DNA of 64,000 bases from NCBI RefSeq assembly GCF_012927085.1, contig NZ_JABBFX010000001.1, positions 744,001-808,000 on the forward strand, written 5' to 3'. The stretch's first letter is position 1. Every line of letters begins with the position of its first letter. The position numbers were made by a program, and so were the translations under genes. Shown here one piece after another: positions 32,866 through 44,856 of the stretch. Source of the stretch: Ramlibacter agri. GTDB lineage: Bacteria; Pseudomonadota; Gammaproteobacteria; Burkholderiales; Burkholderiaceae_C. The notes under the pieces are model-generated. The model saw nothing but the letters and a program-made list of their open reading frames with translations, did not search any database and was not told where the DNA came from.

Positions 32866-33222
32866 TTGAAGCGTCTCGCTTTCCTGTTCCGTTTCCGCGG
32901 CCGCCTCGCGCGCGGCGCCTTCTGGCTGCGGCTGCTGCTGGTGCTCGTTGCCTTCGCGCTGCTCGATACCGCGTTGACGCCCGTGCTGGGACAAGCGCGC
33001 GTGTGGCTGCTGAATCCGCTGGCGCTGTGGCTGCTGCTGGCGGCCTCCGCGCAGCGCCTGCATGACCGCGATTACGGCGCGCGCTGGCTGTTCGTGGGCC
33101 TGGTGCCGGTGTTCGGCGCGGCCTGGCTGGCGTGGCAGTTCCTGCGCCGCGGCGCGCCCAGCGACAACCGCTGGGGCCCCGACCCGCTGCGGGAGACCGG
33201 CGACTTCCTGGTGGTGGGCTGA
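32866..33222 (+). CDS. DUF805-family small membrane protein
   Basis: Protein of 118 residues with the DUF805 pattern: FRGRLARGAFWLR at the start, two to three hydrophobic helices (about 20-45, 50-68 and 80-98), RLHDRDYGARWL in the middle and NRWGPDPL near the end. Function is unknown. The start is TTG at 32866, supported by GGGGAGAT eight bases before; longer in-frame starts fall in the intergenic sequence. Its stop directly abuts the ATG of the FAD-oxidase/methyltransferase gene, so the two are likely co-translated. Confidence 0.75.
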   Translation: MKRLAFLFRFRGRLARGAFWLRLLLVLVAFALLDTALTPVLGQARVWLLNPLALWLLLAASAQRLHDRDYGARWLFVGLVPVFGAAWLAWQFLRRGAPSDNRWGPDPLRETGDFLVVG

Positions 33223-35436
33223 ATGCAGGGCCAGATCGTCAACGACGTCACCGGGCTGAACCCGGTCCCGGTCTTCGCCATCCATCGCCCGCGCAGCGTC
33301 GACGAGGTGGTGGAAGCCATCCGGCGCTACGACGGCGCGGTCTCGGTCGGCGGCGGCCACTTCAGCATGGGCGGCCAGACCGCCAGCCCGGGCAGCCTGC
33401 ACCTGGACATGCGGCAGATGAACCGCGTGCTCGGCTTCTCGCCAGTCGACAAGACCATCCGCGTGCAGGCCGGCATCCGCTGGTGCGACATCCAGCGCTT
33501 CGTCGACCCGCACGACCTGTCCGTGAAGATCATGCAGACCTACGCCAACTTCACGGTGGGCGGGTCGCTGAGCGTGAACGTGCATGGCCGCTACATGGGC
33601 CTGGGGCCCGTGATCCTGAGCGTGCGCTGGTTCAAGCTGGTGCTCGCCGACGGCACCGTGGCGCAGGCCACGCCGGAAGGCAACCCGGAACTGTTCCATG
33701 CGGTGATCGGCGGCTACGGCGGGCTTGGCGTGATCGTGGAGGTGGAACTGGCGCTGGCCGACAACGTCAAGGTCAAGCGCGTCGCCACCAAGCTTTCGTC
33801 CGCGGATTACTACGAGCACTTTCGCGCCAAGGTGCGCAACTCGCCCGACGCGGTGTTCCACAACGCCGACCTCTACCCGCCGCACTACGACCGCGCCCGC
33901 TCGGTCACCTGGGTGCGCACCGACGAAGCCGTCACCGAACCGCGCCGGCTGCATCGCGGCGGCGCCGGCTATGCGCTGGAGCGCTACTTCGTCTGGGCCG
34001 TCACCGAGACGCCGCTGGGCAAGTGGCGCCGCGAGCACCTCATCGACCCCCTCCTGTACGCCTCGCGCAAAGTGCACTGGCGCAACTTCGAGGCGAGCTA
34101 CGACGCCGCGGAGCTGGAGCCGGCCTCGCGCAAGCGCACCACCTACGTGCTGCAGGAGTACTTCGTGCCGGTGGAGAAGTTCACCGAGTTCGTGCCGCGC
34201 ATGGCGGAGGTGCTGCGGCGCCATCGCGTGAACGCGCTGAACGTCTCGGTGCGCCACGCGCAGGGCGACCCCGGTTCGCTGATGGCGTGGGCACGCGGCG
34301 AGACCTTCGCCTTCGTGCTCTATTACAAGCAGCGCACCCGCGACAACGCGAAGAACCGCGTCGCCATCTGGACGCGCGAGCTGATCGACGCGGTGCTGTC
34401 CGTCGGCGGCTGCTACTACCTGCCCTACCAGCCGCACGCGACGCCGGAGCAGTTCCACGCGGCCTATCCGCGGGCCCGCGAGCTGTTCGCGCTGAAGCGC
34501 CGGCTCGATCCGCGCTTCCGCTTCCGCAACGTCCTCTGGGACAAGTACTACGCCGAGCCCGCCATGACGCCTGCCGCGCCGTCCGCCTCCGAGTTCCGCA
34601 CCGTGTACGGCGAGCTGTCGTCGCACGACGCGTTCTACAAGTTCCTGCAGAACATCTACCGCCTCTATCCCGAGGACCGCTTCCACACGCTGATCAAGGA
34701 CAGCTGCGAGCGGCTGGATTCCGACGAGGCCATCTACCGCCAGCTGCAGCGCGACCTGCCGGCCATCAAGCCCTTCCACGCCGACCTCACCTACGCACTG
34801 CCGTCCCTGTTCAAGCAGAAGCAGGAGATGGCGCGCCAGACCCTGGAGCTGCTGGAGAGCCAGCGCGACGTCGACGGCTATCTCGAGATCGGCAGCACCG
34901 GCCGCTACATCAGCGAACTGCGCAAGCACCTGCGGGTGAAGGGCCCGGTGGTGCTGGTGAACGACGTCGCGCCGGGCTGGTCGCCGGTGGACATCGTCGA
35001 ACGCGGCGGCCTGCGCAAGATCGGCGAGTTCGTGCCGATGGCTGACTACTCACCGCTGCCGGACACGCTGCCCGCGGGGGGCTTCCAGGTGGTCACCTGC
35101 TACATCGGCCTGCACCACTGCCCGCTGGACAAGCTGGATGCCTTCGTCCGCTCCATCGTGCGCGTGCTGGCGCCAGGTGGCCTGTTCATCCTGCGCGACC
35201 ACGACGTCAAGGGCAAGGCGATGGACGCCTTCGTCAGCCTGGCGCACACCGTGTTCAATGCGGGACTGGGCGTGCCCTGGAGCACCAATGCGGCGGAACT
35301 GCGGCACTTCCGGCCGCTGGACGAGTGGATCGCCTACCTGGGCGAACGCGGCCTGCGCCACACCGGGCCGCGCCTGCTGCAGGCGCACGATCCCTCCGAC
35401 AACGTGCTGCTTGCCTTCCGCAAGGAGGCCGCGTGA
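33223..35436 (+). CDS. FAD-linked oxidase fused to SAM-dependent methyltransferase
   Basis: Bifunctional-looking protein of 737 residues. Residues 1-450 are a VAO/PCMH-type flavoprotein (FAD_binding_4): RPRSVDEVVEAIRRYDGAVS, the FAD loop VGGGHFSMGGQ, SLSVNVHGRYMGLG and AVIGGYGGLGVI. From about 540 a class I methyltransferase follows: motif I YLEIGSTGRY near 555, FQVVTCYIGLHHC, and the post-motif RVLAPGGLFILRDHDV. No signal peptide is visible. It begins immediately after the DUF805 stop, and its TGA overlaps the next ATG. The frame is continuous, with no sign of a frameshift artefact. Substrate unknown; oxidation plus methylation suggests a lipid or secondary metabolite. Confidence 0.82.
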   Translation: MQGQIVNDVTGLNPVPVFAIHRPRSVDEVVEAIRRYDGAVSVGGGHFSMGGQTASPGSLHLDMRQMNRVLGFSPVDKTIRVQAGIRWCDIQRFVDPHDLSVKIMQTYANFTVGGSLSVNVHGRYMGLGPVILSVRWFKLVLADGTVAQATPEGNPELFHAVIGGYGGLGVIVEVELALADNVKVKRVATKLSSADYYEHFRAKVRNSPDAVFHNADLYPPHYDRARSVTWVRTDEAVTEPRRLHRGGAGYALERYFVWAVTETPLGKWRREHLIDPLLYASRKVHWRNFEASYDAAELEPASRKRTTYVLQEYFVPVEKFTEFVPRMAEVLRRHRVNALNVSVRHAQGDPGSLMAWARGETFAFVLYYKQRTRDNAKNRVAIWTRELIDAVLSVGGCYYLPYQPHATPEQFHAAYPRARELFALKRRLDPRFRFRNVLWDKYYAEPAMTPAAPSASEFRTVYGELSSHDAFYKFLQNIYRLYPEDRFHTLIKDSCERLDSDEAIYRQLQRDLPAIKPFHADLTYALPSLFKQKQEMARQTLELLESQRDVDGYLEIGSTGRYISELRKHLRVKGPVVLVNDVAPGWSPVDIVERGGLRKIGEFVPMADYSPLPDTLPAGGFQVVTCYIGLHHCPLDKLDAFVRSIVRVLAPGGLFILRDHDVKGKAMDAFVSLAHTVFNAGLGVPWSTNAAELRHFRPLDEWIAYLGERGLRHTGPRLLQAHDPSDNVLLAFRKEAA

Positions 35437-36461
35437 TGGCCCGCTGGCGCGCGCTGCTGGCCGCGGCCTGCTTCTGCATGACGGCCGCGGCGCAGGAGGC
35501 GCCGGTCGCGCCGCCGGAGCACCGGCGCGGCGTGGAGCAGACCTTCCTGACCTACCCGGAGTGGTTCCTGGTGTTCAGCCCGGCGGAGTACGCGCAGTTC
35601 GTGCGGCGCGCGCAGCCGGATGCCTTCCCCTTCTGGGGCCACATCGGGCAGTTCTGGGAAAGCTACGGCGCCGTGTTCCGCGAAAGCCGCGCGCGCGGCG
35701 ACGAGCTGAACCCGGGCTACCACCTGATGATCATGGTGATCGGCACCAGCACCACGGTGGAATACGCGCTGCGCTCCGCGTATGAAAGCCTCATCGGCCG
35801 GCTCGCTGCCGCCACCGCCGGCCAGCCCACGCCGGAAGACCGCTTTGCCGCTGGCGTGGCGCAGGACTACGTCGACTTCATCCGCGTGCTGCCCTGGTAC
35901 GAGTACGACTTCGGCAAGCAGCTGAAAACCTTGTGGACGCAGGTGCCGGCCACGGGGCCGGACCTCGCGCGCAAGTGGGAGCGGCGTTTCGCGCTGACCA
36001 CCGAGTACGGCATCAAGGCCTTGTACGCGCAGATGATCAAGGCGGGCACCAAGTCGATCTACGACACGCCGTTGCTGGTGACGTCGGTCGTCGTGCAGCC
36101 CGCGCCGAAGGCCGATGCCAGGCTGCCCGAGGTGAAGGTGCTGCAGGCGCTGCCCGATGGCGCCGTGCTCGCCACCATCCCGCGCTACGACGCCTTCACG
36201 GCGTATGCACAGGGGCTGGCGGCGCAGGGCCTGGAGTTCCGCGAGGTGGCGGGCAACCGCTCCATCATGCTGGTGAGCCTGCTGGGCGACCAGGCCTGGG
36301 AGCCGCACACGGGCATTGCCAAGCGCATCCTGGAGCAGCCCATCCTGACCCAGCCGGGACGCAAACGCGTGGTGGCCACCGTGCAGGTGCAGCAGCTGGG
36401 CGAGGCGCTGCGCGAGTGGCAGCGCGCGGGCGTGCAGGTGGAGCACCTGTTTGACTACTAG
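35436..36461 (+). CDS. Conserved exported protein of unknown function
   Basis: Protein of 341 residues with an N-terminal Sec signal (RWRALLAAACFCMTAAAQE). The mature part is rich in aromatic residues (TYPEWFLVFSPAEYAQFV, FWGHIGQFWESY, LPWYEYDFGKQL) and has a C-terminal ferredoxin-like half (VLATIPRYDAFTAYAQGLA). I do not recognise a named family. The ATG overlaps the preceding TGA by one base, and its end overlaps the hydrolase gene by 11 bases, so it belongs to the DUF805/FAD-methyltransferase/hydrolase operon. Likely periplasmic. Confidence 0.72.
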   Translation: MARWRALLAAACFCMTAAAQEAPVAPPEHRRGVEQTFLTYPEWFLVFSPAEYAQFVRRAQPDAFPFWGHIGQFWESYGAVFRESRARGDELNPGYHLMIMVIGTSTTVEYALRSAYESLIGRLAAATAGQPTPEDRFAAGVAQDYVDFIRVLPWYEYDFGKQLKTLWTQVPATGPDLARKWERRFALTTEYGIKALYAQMIKAGTKSIYDTPLLVTSVVVQPAPKADARLPEVKVLQALPDGAVLATIPRYDAFTAYAQGLAAQGLEFREVAGNRSIMLVSLLGDQAWEPHTGIAKRILEQPILTQPGRKRVVATVQVQQLGEALREWQRAGVQVEHLFDY

Positions 36462-37488
36462 GGCGACGCGCCGGCGCCAGGGCCGCGGGCCCGTGCTGCT
36501 GGCGGCGTCCGTGACGCTCGGCGTGCTGGCGCTGCTGGCCAGCGTTGTCGCGGGCTGGCTGCTGTACACGGGCGCGCGACTCGCGTGGACGGAGACGCAG
36601 GAGCGCAAGCAGGCCGCGCCGCCCGGCGGCCGCTGGCTGGCCGCGCACGACACCGAGATCCACGTGCATGAATGGGGCCCGCCGGACGCCCCGCCGCTGC
36701 TGCTGGTGCACGGCACCGGCGCCTGGACCGGCACCTGGGTGAGCAACGTCGACAGCCTGAAAAACGCCGGCTACCGCGTCGTCGCCATCGACCTGCCGCC
36801 CTTCGGCTACAGCCTGCCGCCGGCGAGCGGCGACTACAGCCGCCAGGCGCAGGCGCGGCGCATCCTGGCGGTCGCCGCGCAACTGGGCCCGCAACCCGTC
36901 ACCCTGGTGGGCCACTCCTTCGGCGGCGGCCCCGCGGCCGAAGCCGCGATGCTGGAGCCCGGCCGCTTCGTCCACGTGGTGCTGGTCGATGCGGCGATCG
37001 GCCTGCAGCCCGCGGATGCCGCGCCCTGCGAGAGCGGCGGCGCGGTGGCGGCCGTGGCCGGCTGGCGCGGGCTGCGCACCTTGCTGGTGGGCGCCGTGGG
37101 CACCGAGCCGGCTTTCAGCGCGCACTGGCTGCGGCAGTTCGTCGCGCGCCAGGAGGTGGTGACCCCCGAGCGCACGGGGATCTACCAGCAGCCCTTCGCG
37201 ACCCGCGGCTTCAGCGCCGGGCTGGGCGACTGGGCCTACCAGTTCGGCACCGGCTGCGAGCAGGCGGCCAGCAGCCGCGCGCCGGGCTGGCGCCGGCTGG
37301 CCTTGCCGGTGTCGCTGCTGTGGGGCGAGCAGGACAGCATCACGCCGCTGGCACAGGCGCGCCAGCTGAAGTCGCTGCTGCCGCGCGCGCGGCTGACCGT
37401 GCTGCCCGGCGTCGGCCACATCCCGCAGATCGAGGACGTGCCGCGCTTCAATGCCGCGCTGCTGCAGGTCTTGGCCAACCAGCCTTGA
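36451..37488 (+). CDS. Alpha/beta-fold hydrolase, membrane-anchored
   Basis: Hydrolase of 345 residues. A basic N-terminus precedes one membrane helix (about 15-42; LLAASVTLGVLALLASVVAG), so the catalytic domain probably faces the periplasm. The oxyanion motif is LLVHGTGAWTG, the nucleophile elbow VGHSFGGG near residue 156, the acid GEQDSITP, and the catalytic His GVGHIPQIE. The start is TTG at 36451, seven bases after GGAG, overlapping the previous gene by 11 bases. A role as esterase or lipase for the product of the upstream oxidase-methyltransferase is possible but unproven. Confidence 0.82.
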   Translation: MTTRATRRRQGRGPVLLAASVTLGVLALLASVVAGWLLYTGARLAWTETQERKQAAPPGGRWLAAHDTEIHVHEWGPPDAPPLLLVHGTGAWTGTWVSNVDSLKNAGYRVVAIDLPPFGYSLPPASGDYSRQAQARRILAVAAQLGPQPVTLVGHSFGGGPAAEAAMLEPGRFVHVVLVDAAIGLQPADAAPCESGGAVAAVAGWRGLRTLLVGAVGTEPAFSAHWLRQFVARQEVVTPERTGIYQQPFATRGFSAGLGDWAYQFGTGCEQAASSRAPGWRRLALPVSLLWGEQDSITPLAQARQLKSLLPRARLTVLPGVGHIPQIEDVPRFNAALLQVLANQP

Positions 37489-37551
37489 GTACCGCAATCC
37501 GATACTGAGTGGGCTTGATCCCGCTGCTTCGTCGCAATCCAGGCTTCTTTC

Positions 37552-37583
37552 GGGACGGCGCGCCCCACACTCCGCGCCGTCCC
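37552..37583 (+). promoter_or_regulatory. GC-rich hairpin just upstream of the TelA-like gene
   Basis: GGGACGGCGCG (37552-37562) and CGCGCCGTCCC (37573-37583) form a perfect 11-bp stem with a 10-base loop, ending 17 bases before the ATG at 37601. There is no T-run, so it is not a standard terminator. It may separate the transcripts or modulate access to the AGGAG site. Confidence 0.5.
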
Positions 37584-37600
37584 ACCCCAGGAGCCTTGCC

Positions 37601-39735
<2,135 letters not shown>

Positions 39736-39747
39736 TTACGATCGGGG

Positions 39748-40551
39748 ATGGACCAAAAACTGCCCTGGTACCGCTCGGTCGCGGTCAAAAGCTGCCTGAT
39801 CGCCTTCGTCGCGACCCATATTCCCTTGCTGGGGCTGATCGCGCTGATCGTCGCCTTTCCCCAGTGGCTGTCGCCCTGGGGCGTGTTCTGGGCGGCGCTC
39901 GTGTTCACGCTGCTGGCCACGGTGTTCGTGATCGCGGTGCTCTGGAAGATGTTCCGCCCGCTGCGCGAAGCCGCCGACGGCCTGCGCGGCTTCATGACCG
40001 AAGGCCGGCTCGCCCTTCCCAATGTCGCCAGTGGGGGCAGCGGCGACGAGGTCGGCCGCATGGTGCAGGTGCTGGTGCGCTCGCTGGCGCACCTGGAACG
40101 TTCGCGCACGCCGCTGCTGGACGCCGGCGCCTTTGCCGTGGCTCGCCAGCATTCGGACCAGGGCGCGGTGGCGGACCGCGGCTGGATGGTGCTGCTGGAA
40201 GTGGACCAGTGGCAGGCGCTGGACCGCGAAGCCGGCGTCGACGAACTGCTGGCCGTGCAGAAGGGCATGGCCGCCGCGCTGCAGCAGGCGCTGGCCGAAG
40301 ACGAGGTGTTGCTGCCCTGGGGCCGCGGGCGCTTCCTGGCCATCCTGGCCGGCTCGGGCACGCAGGTCCATGACCGCCTGGAGCGCCTGTGCGGGCAGCT
40401 GCCGGTGCCGCGCACCAGCCGCCTCTACACGGCCAGCGCCGCCGTCGAACCGAAGGAAACCGGCGCGCGCTCCTGGGCCGCCGGCCTGCAAAGGCTGGAG
40501 CAGAAGCTGTTCTCGATGCGGCTGTCCGGCATGCATGCGCAGGTGGCCTAA
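39748..40551 (+). CDS. Membrane protein with HAMP-like segment and degenerate GGDEF domain
   Basis: Protein of 267 residues. Two membrane helices lie at about 14-36 and 44-66, followed by a HAMP-like stretch ([33 protein letters not shown]). The C-terminal half keeps the outline of a GGDEF fold ([20 protein letters not shown]), but the catalytic signature is replaced by [11 protein letters not shown], so diguanylate cyclase activity is not expected. It may act as a sensor or nucleotide-binding scaffold. The gene starts at 39748, six bases after TACGAT, without a Shine-Dalgarno. Convergent with hisC (stops overlap). Confidence 0.65.
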   Translation: MDQKLPWYRSVAVKSCLIAFVATHIPLLGLIALIVAFPQWLSPWGVFWAALVFTLLATVFVIAVLWKMFRPLREAADGLRGFMTEGRLALPNVASGGSGDEVGRMVQVLVRSLAHLERSRTPLLDAGAFAVARQHSDQGAVADRGWMVLLEVDQWQALDREAGVDELLAVQKGMAAALQQALAEDEVLLPWGRGRFLAILAGSGTQVHDRLERLCGQLPVPRTSRLYTASAAVEPKETGARSWAAGLQRLEQKLFSMRLSGMHAQVA

Positions 40552-41618
40552 GGCTGCGCGAGGAGCTCTTCGAGCGCGGTGACGAGTTGCTCGCACTGCG
40601 CCCGCGTGCCGATGGTGATGCGCAGGAAGTGCTCGGTGCGCGGCGTGGCGAAGTGCCGCACGAGGATGCGGCGCTCGCGCAGCTGGCGCAGCAGCTCCGC
40701 ACCCGCGCGTGAGGCGTGGGCGGCGAACACGAAGTTGGCTTGCGACGGGATCACGTCGAAATCCAGCCGCTCCAGCTGCGCGGCGAGCCATTCGCGGGTG
40801 GCGATCACTTGCTGGCGCGTGTGTTCGAAGTGCGCCTGGTCTTGCAGGGCGGCCGTGCCGCCGGCGATCGCGAGCCGGTCCAGCGGGTAGGAGTTGAAGC
40901 TGCCCTTGACGCGCTCCAGCGCCTGCAGCAGCGCGGGCTGGCCCACGGCGAAGCCCACGCGCAGGCCGGCCAGGCTGCGCGACTTGGACAGCGTGTGCGT
41001 CACCAGCAGGTTGGGGAATTCCGCCACCAGCGGGATCGCCGATTCGGCGCCGAAGTCGACATAGGCCTCGTCGACCAGCACGACGGAATCGCGATTGGCT
41101 TCCAGCAATTGCCGGATCTCCGCGCGAGCCAGCGCGCGGCCGGTCGGCGCATTGGGGTTCGGCAGCACCACGCCGCCATTGGGCCGCGCATAGTCCGCGA
41201 CGCGCAGGCCGAACTCCGCATCCAGCGGCACGGTCTCGAAGGCGATGCCATACAGCCGGCAGTAGACCGGGTAGAAGCTGTAGGTGATGTCCGGGAACAG
41301 GATGGGCCGTTCGTGCTTCAGCAGGCCGAGGAAGGCATGGGCCAGCACTTCGTCCGAGCTGTTGCCCGCGAACACGAACTCGGGCGCAATGCCATGCGCC
41401 TGGGCGAAGGCCTGGCGCAGCCGGGTGCTGTCCGGGTCCGGGTAGAGCCGCAGGTCCTCGTTGGTCGCTGCGCGAATGGCCGCCAGCGCCGCCGGCGAAG
41501 GCGGAAACGGGTTCTCGTTGGTATTGAGCTTGACCAGGCCGGCGATCGCCGGCTGTTCGCCCGGCACGTAGGGCTGGATCGCGTCTACGCCATCGCTCCA
41601 GAACTTGTTGCTGTCCAT
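40548..41618 (-). CDS. hisC: Histidinol-phosphate aminotransferase
   Basis: PLP-dependent class I/II aminotransferase of 356 residues. It converts imidazole acetol phosphate to histidinol phosphate in histidine synthesis. Landmarks are [13 protein letters not shown] at the N-terminus, NPNAPTG near 154, the DEAY motif at 183 and the Schiff-base lysine Lys212 in [14 protein letters not shown]. The ATG at 41618 has GAGGA at proper distance; a second ATG at 41630 overlaps the queA stop. It is translated right behind queA and far from any other his gene here. An additional role with aromatic amino acids is possible in this family. Confidence 0.92.
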   Translation of the reverse strand: MDSNKFWSDGVDAIQPYVPGEQPAIAGLVKLNTNENPFPPSPAALAAIRAATNEDLRLYPDPDSTRLRQAFAQAHGIAPEFVFAGNSSDEVLAHAFLGLLKHERPILFPDITYSFYPVYCRLYGIAFETVPLDAEFGLRVADYARPNGGVVLPNPNAPTGRALARAEIRQLLEANRDSVVLVDEAYVDFGAESAIPLVAEFPNLLVTHTLSKSRSLAGLRVGFAVGQPALLQALERVKGSFNSYPLDRLAIAGGTAALQDQAHFEHTRQQVIATREWLAAQLERLDFDVIPSQANFVFAAHASRAGAELLRQLRERRILVRHFATPRTEHFLRITIGTRAQCEQLVTALEELLAQP

Positions 41619-41626
41619 CGTCGTCC

Positions 41627-42652
41627 TCATCGCCGCGCGAGCAGCATGGCGTCGCCATAGCTGAAGAAGCGGTAGCCGTTGTCCACTGCGTGGCGGTACA
41701 GCGCCATCATGTGTTCATAGCCGGCGAAGGCGCTCACCAGCATCAGCAGCGTCGACTTCGGCAGGTGGAAGTTGGTGAGCAGCATGTCGACCTGGCGGAA
41801 GCGGAAGCCGGGCGTGATGAAGATCTCGGTGTCGCCGCTCGCCTGGCCGCTCTGCGCCCAGGACTCCAGGGTGCGGACGGTCGTCGTGCCCACCGCCACC
41901 AGCCGGCCGCCGCGCTGGCGCAGTTCGGCGATCGCCTGCTGCGTCGCTGCCGGCACTTCGTACCACTCGCTGTGCATGTGGTGGTCCGCGATGTTCTCGA
42001 CCTTCACCGGCTGGAAAGTGCCGGCGCCCACGTGCAGGGTGACGCTGGCGCGCTGCACGCCGCGCGCTTCCAGTTCGGCCAGCACCTGCTGGTCGAAGTG
42101 CAGGGCAGCGGTCGGCGCGGCGACGGCGCCCGGGTTGCGGGCGAACACGGTCTGGTAACGCTCGGCGTCTTCCGCCGTGTCCGTGTGCGTGATGTAGGGC
42201 GGCAGCGGCACGTGGCCGTGGCGCTGCATCAGCGCGTGCGGCTCTTCGCTGAAGCCCAGGCGGAACAGCGGGCCGTCTTCCTGTGGCCAGCGACCGAGCA
42301 AGGTCGCCGTGAAGCCGCCGTCCATGCGCAGCACAGTGCCCACGGGGGGCTTCTTGCTGACCTTCATGTGGGCGACCACCTCGTGGCCGGGCAGCACGCG
42401 TTCGACCAGCAGTTCCAGCTTGCCGCCGGTGGGCTTCTCGCCGAACAGGCGGGCCTTGATCACCTGGGTGTCGTTGAACACCAGCAGGTCGCCGGCTTGC
42501 AATTGCGTCGGGAATTCGCGGAAGACCCGGTCCACGGCGGCGGGGCCGGTGCCATCGAGCAGGCGCGAGCCGCTGCGCTCGGTGGCGGGGTGTTGGGCAA
42601 TGAGTTCGGGAGGCAGGGCGAAATCGAAATCGCCCAGGGTGAATTGGCGCAT
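41627..42652 (-). CDS. queA: S-adenosylmethionine:tRNA ribosyltransferase-isomerase
   Basis: QueA, 341 residues, typical length. It adds the cyclopentene ring precursor from SAM to preQ1 in tRNA. Conserved blocks are [74 protein letters not shown] and [18 protein letters not shown]. The start at 42652 ([11 protein letters not shown]) matches the family; an ATG 24 nt upstream is an alternative. Divergent from recG over a 51-base gap and coupled to hisC downstream. Confidence 0.96.
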   Translation of the reverse strand: MRQFTLGDFDFALPPELIAQHPATERSGSRLLDGTGPAAVDRVFREFPTQLQAGDLLVFNDTQVIKARLFGEKPTGGKLELLVERVLPGHEVVAHMKVSKKPPVGTVLRMDGGFTATLLGRWPQEDGPLFRLGFSEEPHALMQRHGHVPLPPYITHTDTAEDAERYQTVFARNPGAVAAPTAALHFDQQVLAELEARGVQRASVTLHVGAGTFQPVKVENIADHHMHSEWYEVPAATQQAIAELRQRGGRLVAVGTTTVRTLESWAQSGQASGDTEIFITPGFRFRQVDMLLTNFHLPKSTLLMLVSAFAGYEHMMALYRHAVDNGYRFFSYGDAMLLARR

Positions 42653-42703
42653 GCGTCGAGGGCCGGACGGACCCATACCGATGAGAGAAGGCAGAATTGT
42701 CCC

Positions 42704-44770
42704 ATGGCAGAGACGAAGGCGTTGTCGGAACCGCAGAAAGCCCTGATCAAGCTCGGGCTCACGCGCGACATCGACCTCGCGCTGCATCTCCCGCTGCGCT
42801 ACGAGGACGAGACGCGCATCATCCAGTTGCGCGATGCCCGCGAAGGCGACACGGTGCAGGTCGAAGCCACGGTCGTCGACAGCCAGGTGCAATACCGCCC
42901 GCGCCGCCAGCTGGTGGTGAAGGTCGACGACGGCAGCGACACCTGCACGCTGCGCTTCTTCAGCTTCTACCCTTCGCAGCAGAAGGCGCTGGCCGAGGGC
43001 GCGCGGCTGCGCATCCGCGGCGAGATCAAGGGCGGCTTCCTGGGCTGGTCCATGGTCCACCCGACGTACAAGCAGGCGGGCGGCGAGCTGCCGCAGGCGC
43101 TGACGCCGGTCTATTCCAGCGTGGCGAGCCTGCCCCAGCCTTACCTGCGCAAGGCGGTCGCTTCGGGGCTGGCGCGGGCCGACCTGTCGGAAACGCTGTC
43201 GCCAGACCTGCCGCCCGTGCCGGGCCAGGCCACGCGCTGGACCTTGAAGCAGGCCTTGCAGTTCCTGCACCATCCCACGCCCGATGTGTCGCTGGCGGCG
43301 CTGGAAGACCACAGCCACCCGGCCTGGCAGCGGCTGAAGGCGGAGGAACTGCTGGCGCAGCAGCTGTCGCAGCTGGAAAGCCGGCGCGAGCACGAGCTGC
43401 TGCGCGCGCCCGCCTTGCCCGCGCGTGCCGGCGGGCTGCACGAGCAGCTGCTGGCGGCCCTGCCCTTCCAGCTGACGGCGGCGCAGCGGCGCGTCGGCGA
43501 GGAGATCGCCGGCAGCCTGGCGCTGGCCGTCCCGATGCACCGGCTGCTGCAAGGCGACGTGGGTTCGGGCAAGACCGTCGTGGCGGCACTGGCCGCCGCC
43601 ATCGCCATCGATGCCGGCTGGCAATGCGCCTTGATGGCGCCCACCGAAATCCTGGCGGAGCAGCACTTCCGCAAGCTGATCGGCTGGCTGGAGCCGCTGC
43701 TGGCGCCGCGCGGCCAGCGCGTGGCCTGGCTCACCGGCAGCCAGAAGAAGAAGGAACGCGCAGAGATGCTGGAGCTGATCGCTTCCGGCGAAGCGGCGCT
43801 GGTGGTCGGCACCCACGCGGTGATCCAGGAGCAGGTGCAGTTCCAGAAACTGGCGCTGGCGATCATCGACGAACAGCACCGCTTCGGCGTGGAACAGCGG
43901 CTGGCACTAAGGGGCAAGATGTCCGGGGAAGGCGGCGAACCGCATCTGCTGATGATGTCTGCCACGCCCATCCCCCGCACGCTCGCGATGAGCTACTACG
44001 CCGACCTGGACGTCTCCACCATCGACGAACTGCCGCCCGGCCGCACGCCCGTCGTCACCAAGCTGATCTCGGACAGTCGCCGCGATGACGTGATCGACCG
44101 CATCCGCGCCCTGGTCGCCGAGGGCCGCCAGGTCTACTGGGTCTGCCCGCTGATCGAGGAAAGCGAGACCCTGGACCTCACCAATGCCACCGCCACCCAC
44201 GAGCAGCTGAGCGAAGCGTTGCCGGGCGTGCTGGTGGGCCTGCTGCATTCGCGCATGCCGACACCCGAGAAGAAGGCCGTGATGTCGCTGTTCAACGACG
44301 GCCACATGGGCGTGCTGGTGTCGACCACCGTCATCGAAGTGGGCGTGGACGTGCCCAATGCCTCGCTGATGGTGATCGAGCATGCCGAGCGCTTCGGCCT
44401 GTCGCAGTTGCACCAGCTGCGCGGCCGCGTGGGCCGCGGAGCCGCCGCTTCGGCGTGCGTACTTCTCTATTCAGCCGGCGACAGCGGCAGGGTCAGCGAG
44501 ACAGGCCGGGCGCGCCTGAAGGCCATGGCCGAAACCGGCGACGGCTTCGAAATCGCCCGCCGCGACCTGGAAATCCGCGGCCCCGGCGAGTTCCTGGGCG
44601 CGCGGCAGTCGGGCGCCCCGCTGCTGCGTTTCGCGGACCTGGTGCTGGACGCACACCTGCTGGAATGGGCGAAGGAAGCCGCACCGCTGATGCTGGATCG
44701 CCACGCCGGACTGGCCCGGCTGCATGTGTCCCGTTGGCTCGGTGGAAAATCGGATTACCTCAAGGCCTGA
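42704..44770 (+). CDS. recG: ATP-dependent DNA helicase RecG
   Basis: RecG, 688 residues (E. coli 693). It reverses stalled replication forks and branch-migrates Holliday junctions. An N-terminal wedge/OB domain (residues 40-160; [13 protein letters not shown]) is followed by the helicase core with Walker [13 protein letters not shown] near 285, DEQH box [10 protein letters not shown] near 390, SATPIPRTL, and the C-terminal helicase motifs [15 protein letters not shown] and [12 protein letters not shown]. The wedge and the C-terminal TRG-like region are complete. No ribosome-binding site is seen; CAGAAT lies six bases before the ATG. Confidence 0.97.
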   Translation: MAETKALSEPQKALIKLGLTRDIDLALHLPLRYEDETRIIQLRDAREGDTVQVEATVVDSQVQYRPRRQLVVKVDDGSDTCTLRFFSFYPSQQKALAEGARLRIRGEIKGGFLGWSMVHPTYKQAGGELPQALTPVYSSVASLPQPYLRKAVASGLARADLSETLSPDLPPVPGQATRWTLKQALQFLHHPTPDVSLAALEDHSHPAWQRLKAEELLAQQLSQLESRREHELLRAPALPARAGGLHEQLLAALPFQLTAAQRRVGEEIAGSLALAVPMHRLLQGDVGSGKTVVAALAAAIAIDAGWQCALMAPTEILAEQHFRKLIGWLEPLLAPRGQRVAWLTGSQKKKERAEMLELIASGEAALVVGTHAVIQEQVQFQKLALAIIDEQHRFGVEQRLALRGKMSGEGGEPHLLMMSATPIPRTLAMSYYADLDVSTIDELPPGRTPVVTKLISDSRRDDVIDRIRALVAEGRQVYWVCPLIEESETLDLTNATATHEQLSEALPGVLVGLLHSRMPTPEKKAVMSLFNDGHMGVLVSTTVIEVGVDVPNASLMVIEHAERFGLSQLHQLRGRVGRGAAASACVLLYSAGDSGRVSETGRARLKAMAETGDGFEIARRDLEIRGPGEFLGARQSGAPLLRFADLVLDAHLLEWAKEAAPLMLDRHAGLARLHVSRWLGGKSDYLKA

Positions 44771-44856
44771 ACGGCCGCGAACAACGGAAGAAGGGCAGAA
44801 GCGGTGTTTCCGCGGCTGGCCCGTTTGACAACTGAAGTACACGGAGAAAGAAAGTG

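Noticed and set aside
37552..37583. Intrinsic terminator after the hydrolase gene
   Set aside because: The stem is perfect but no T-run follows on the plus strand, so I list it as a regulatory hairpin only.
44825..44830. TTGACA as promoter of the 44857 lipoprotein gene
   Set aside because: It is only 27 bases from the ATG, no -10 box lies at the right distance, and it would leave no room for the GGAG site.
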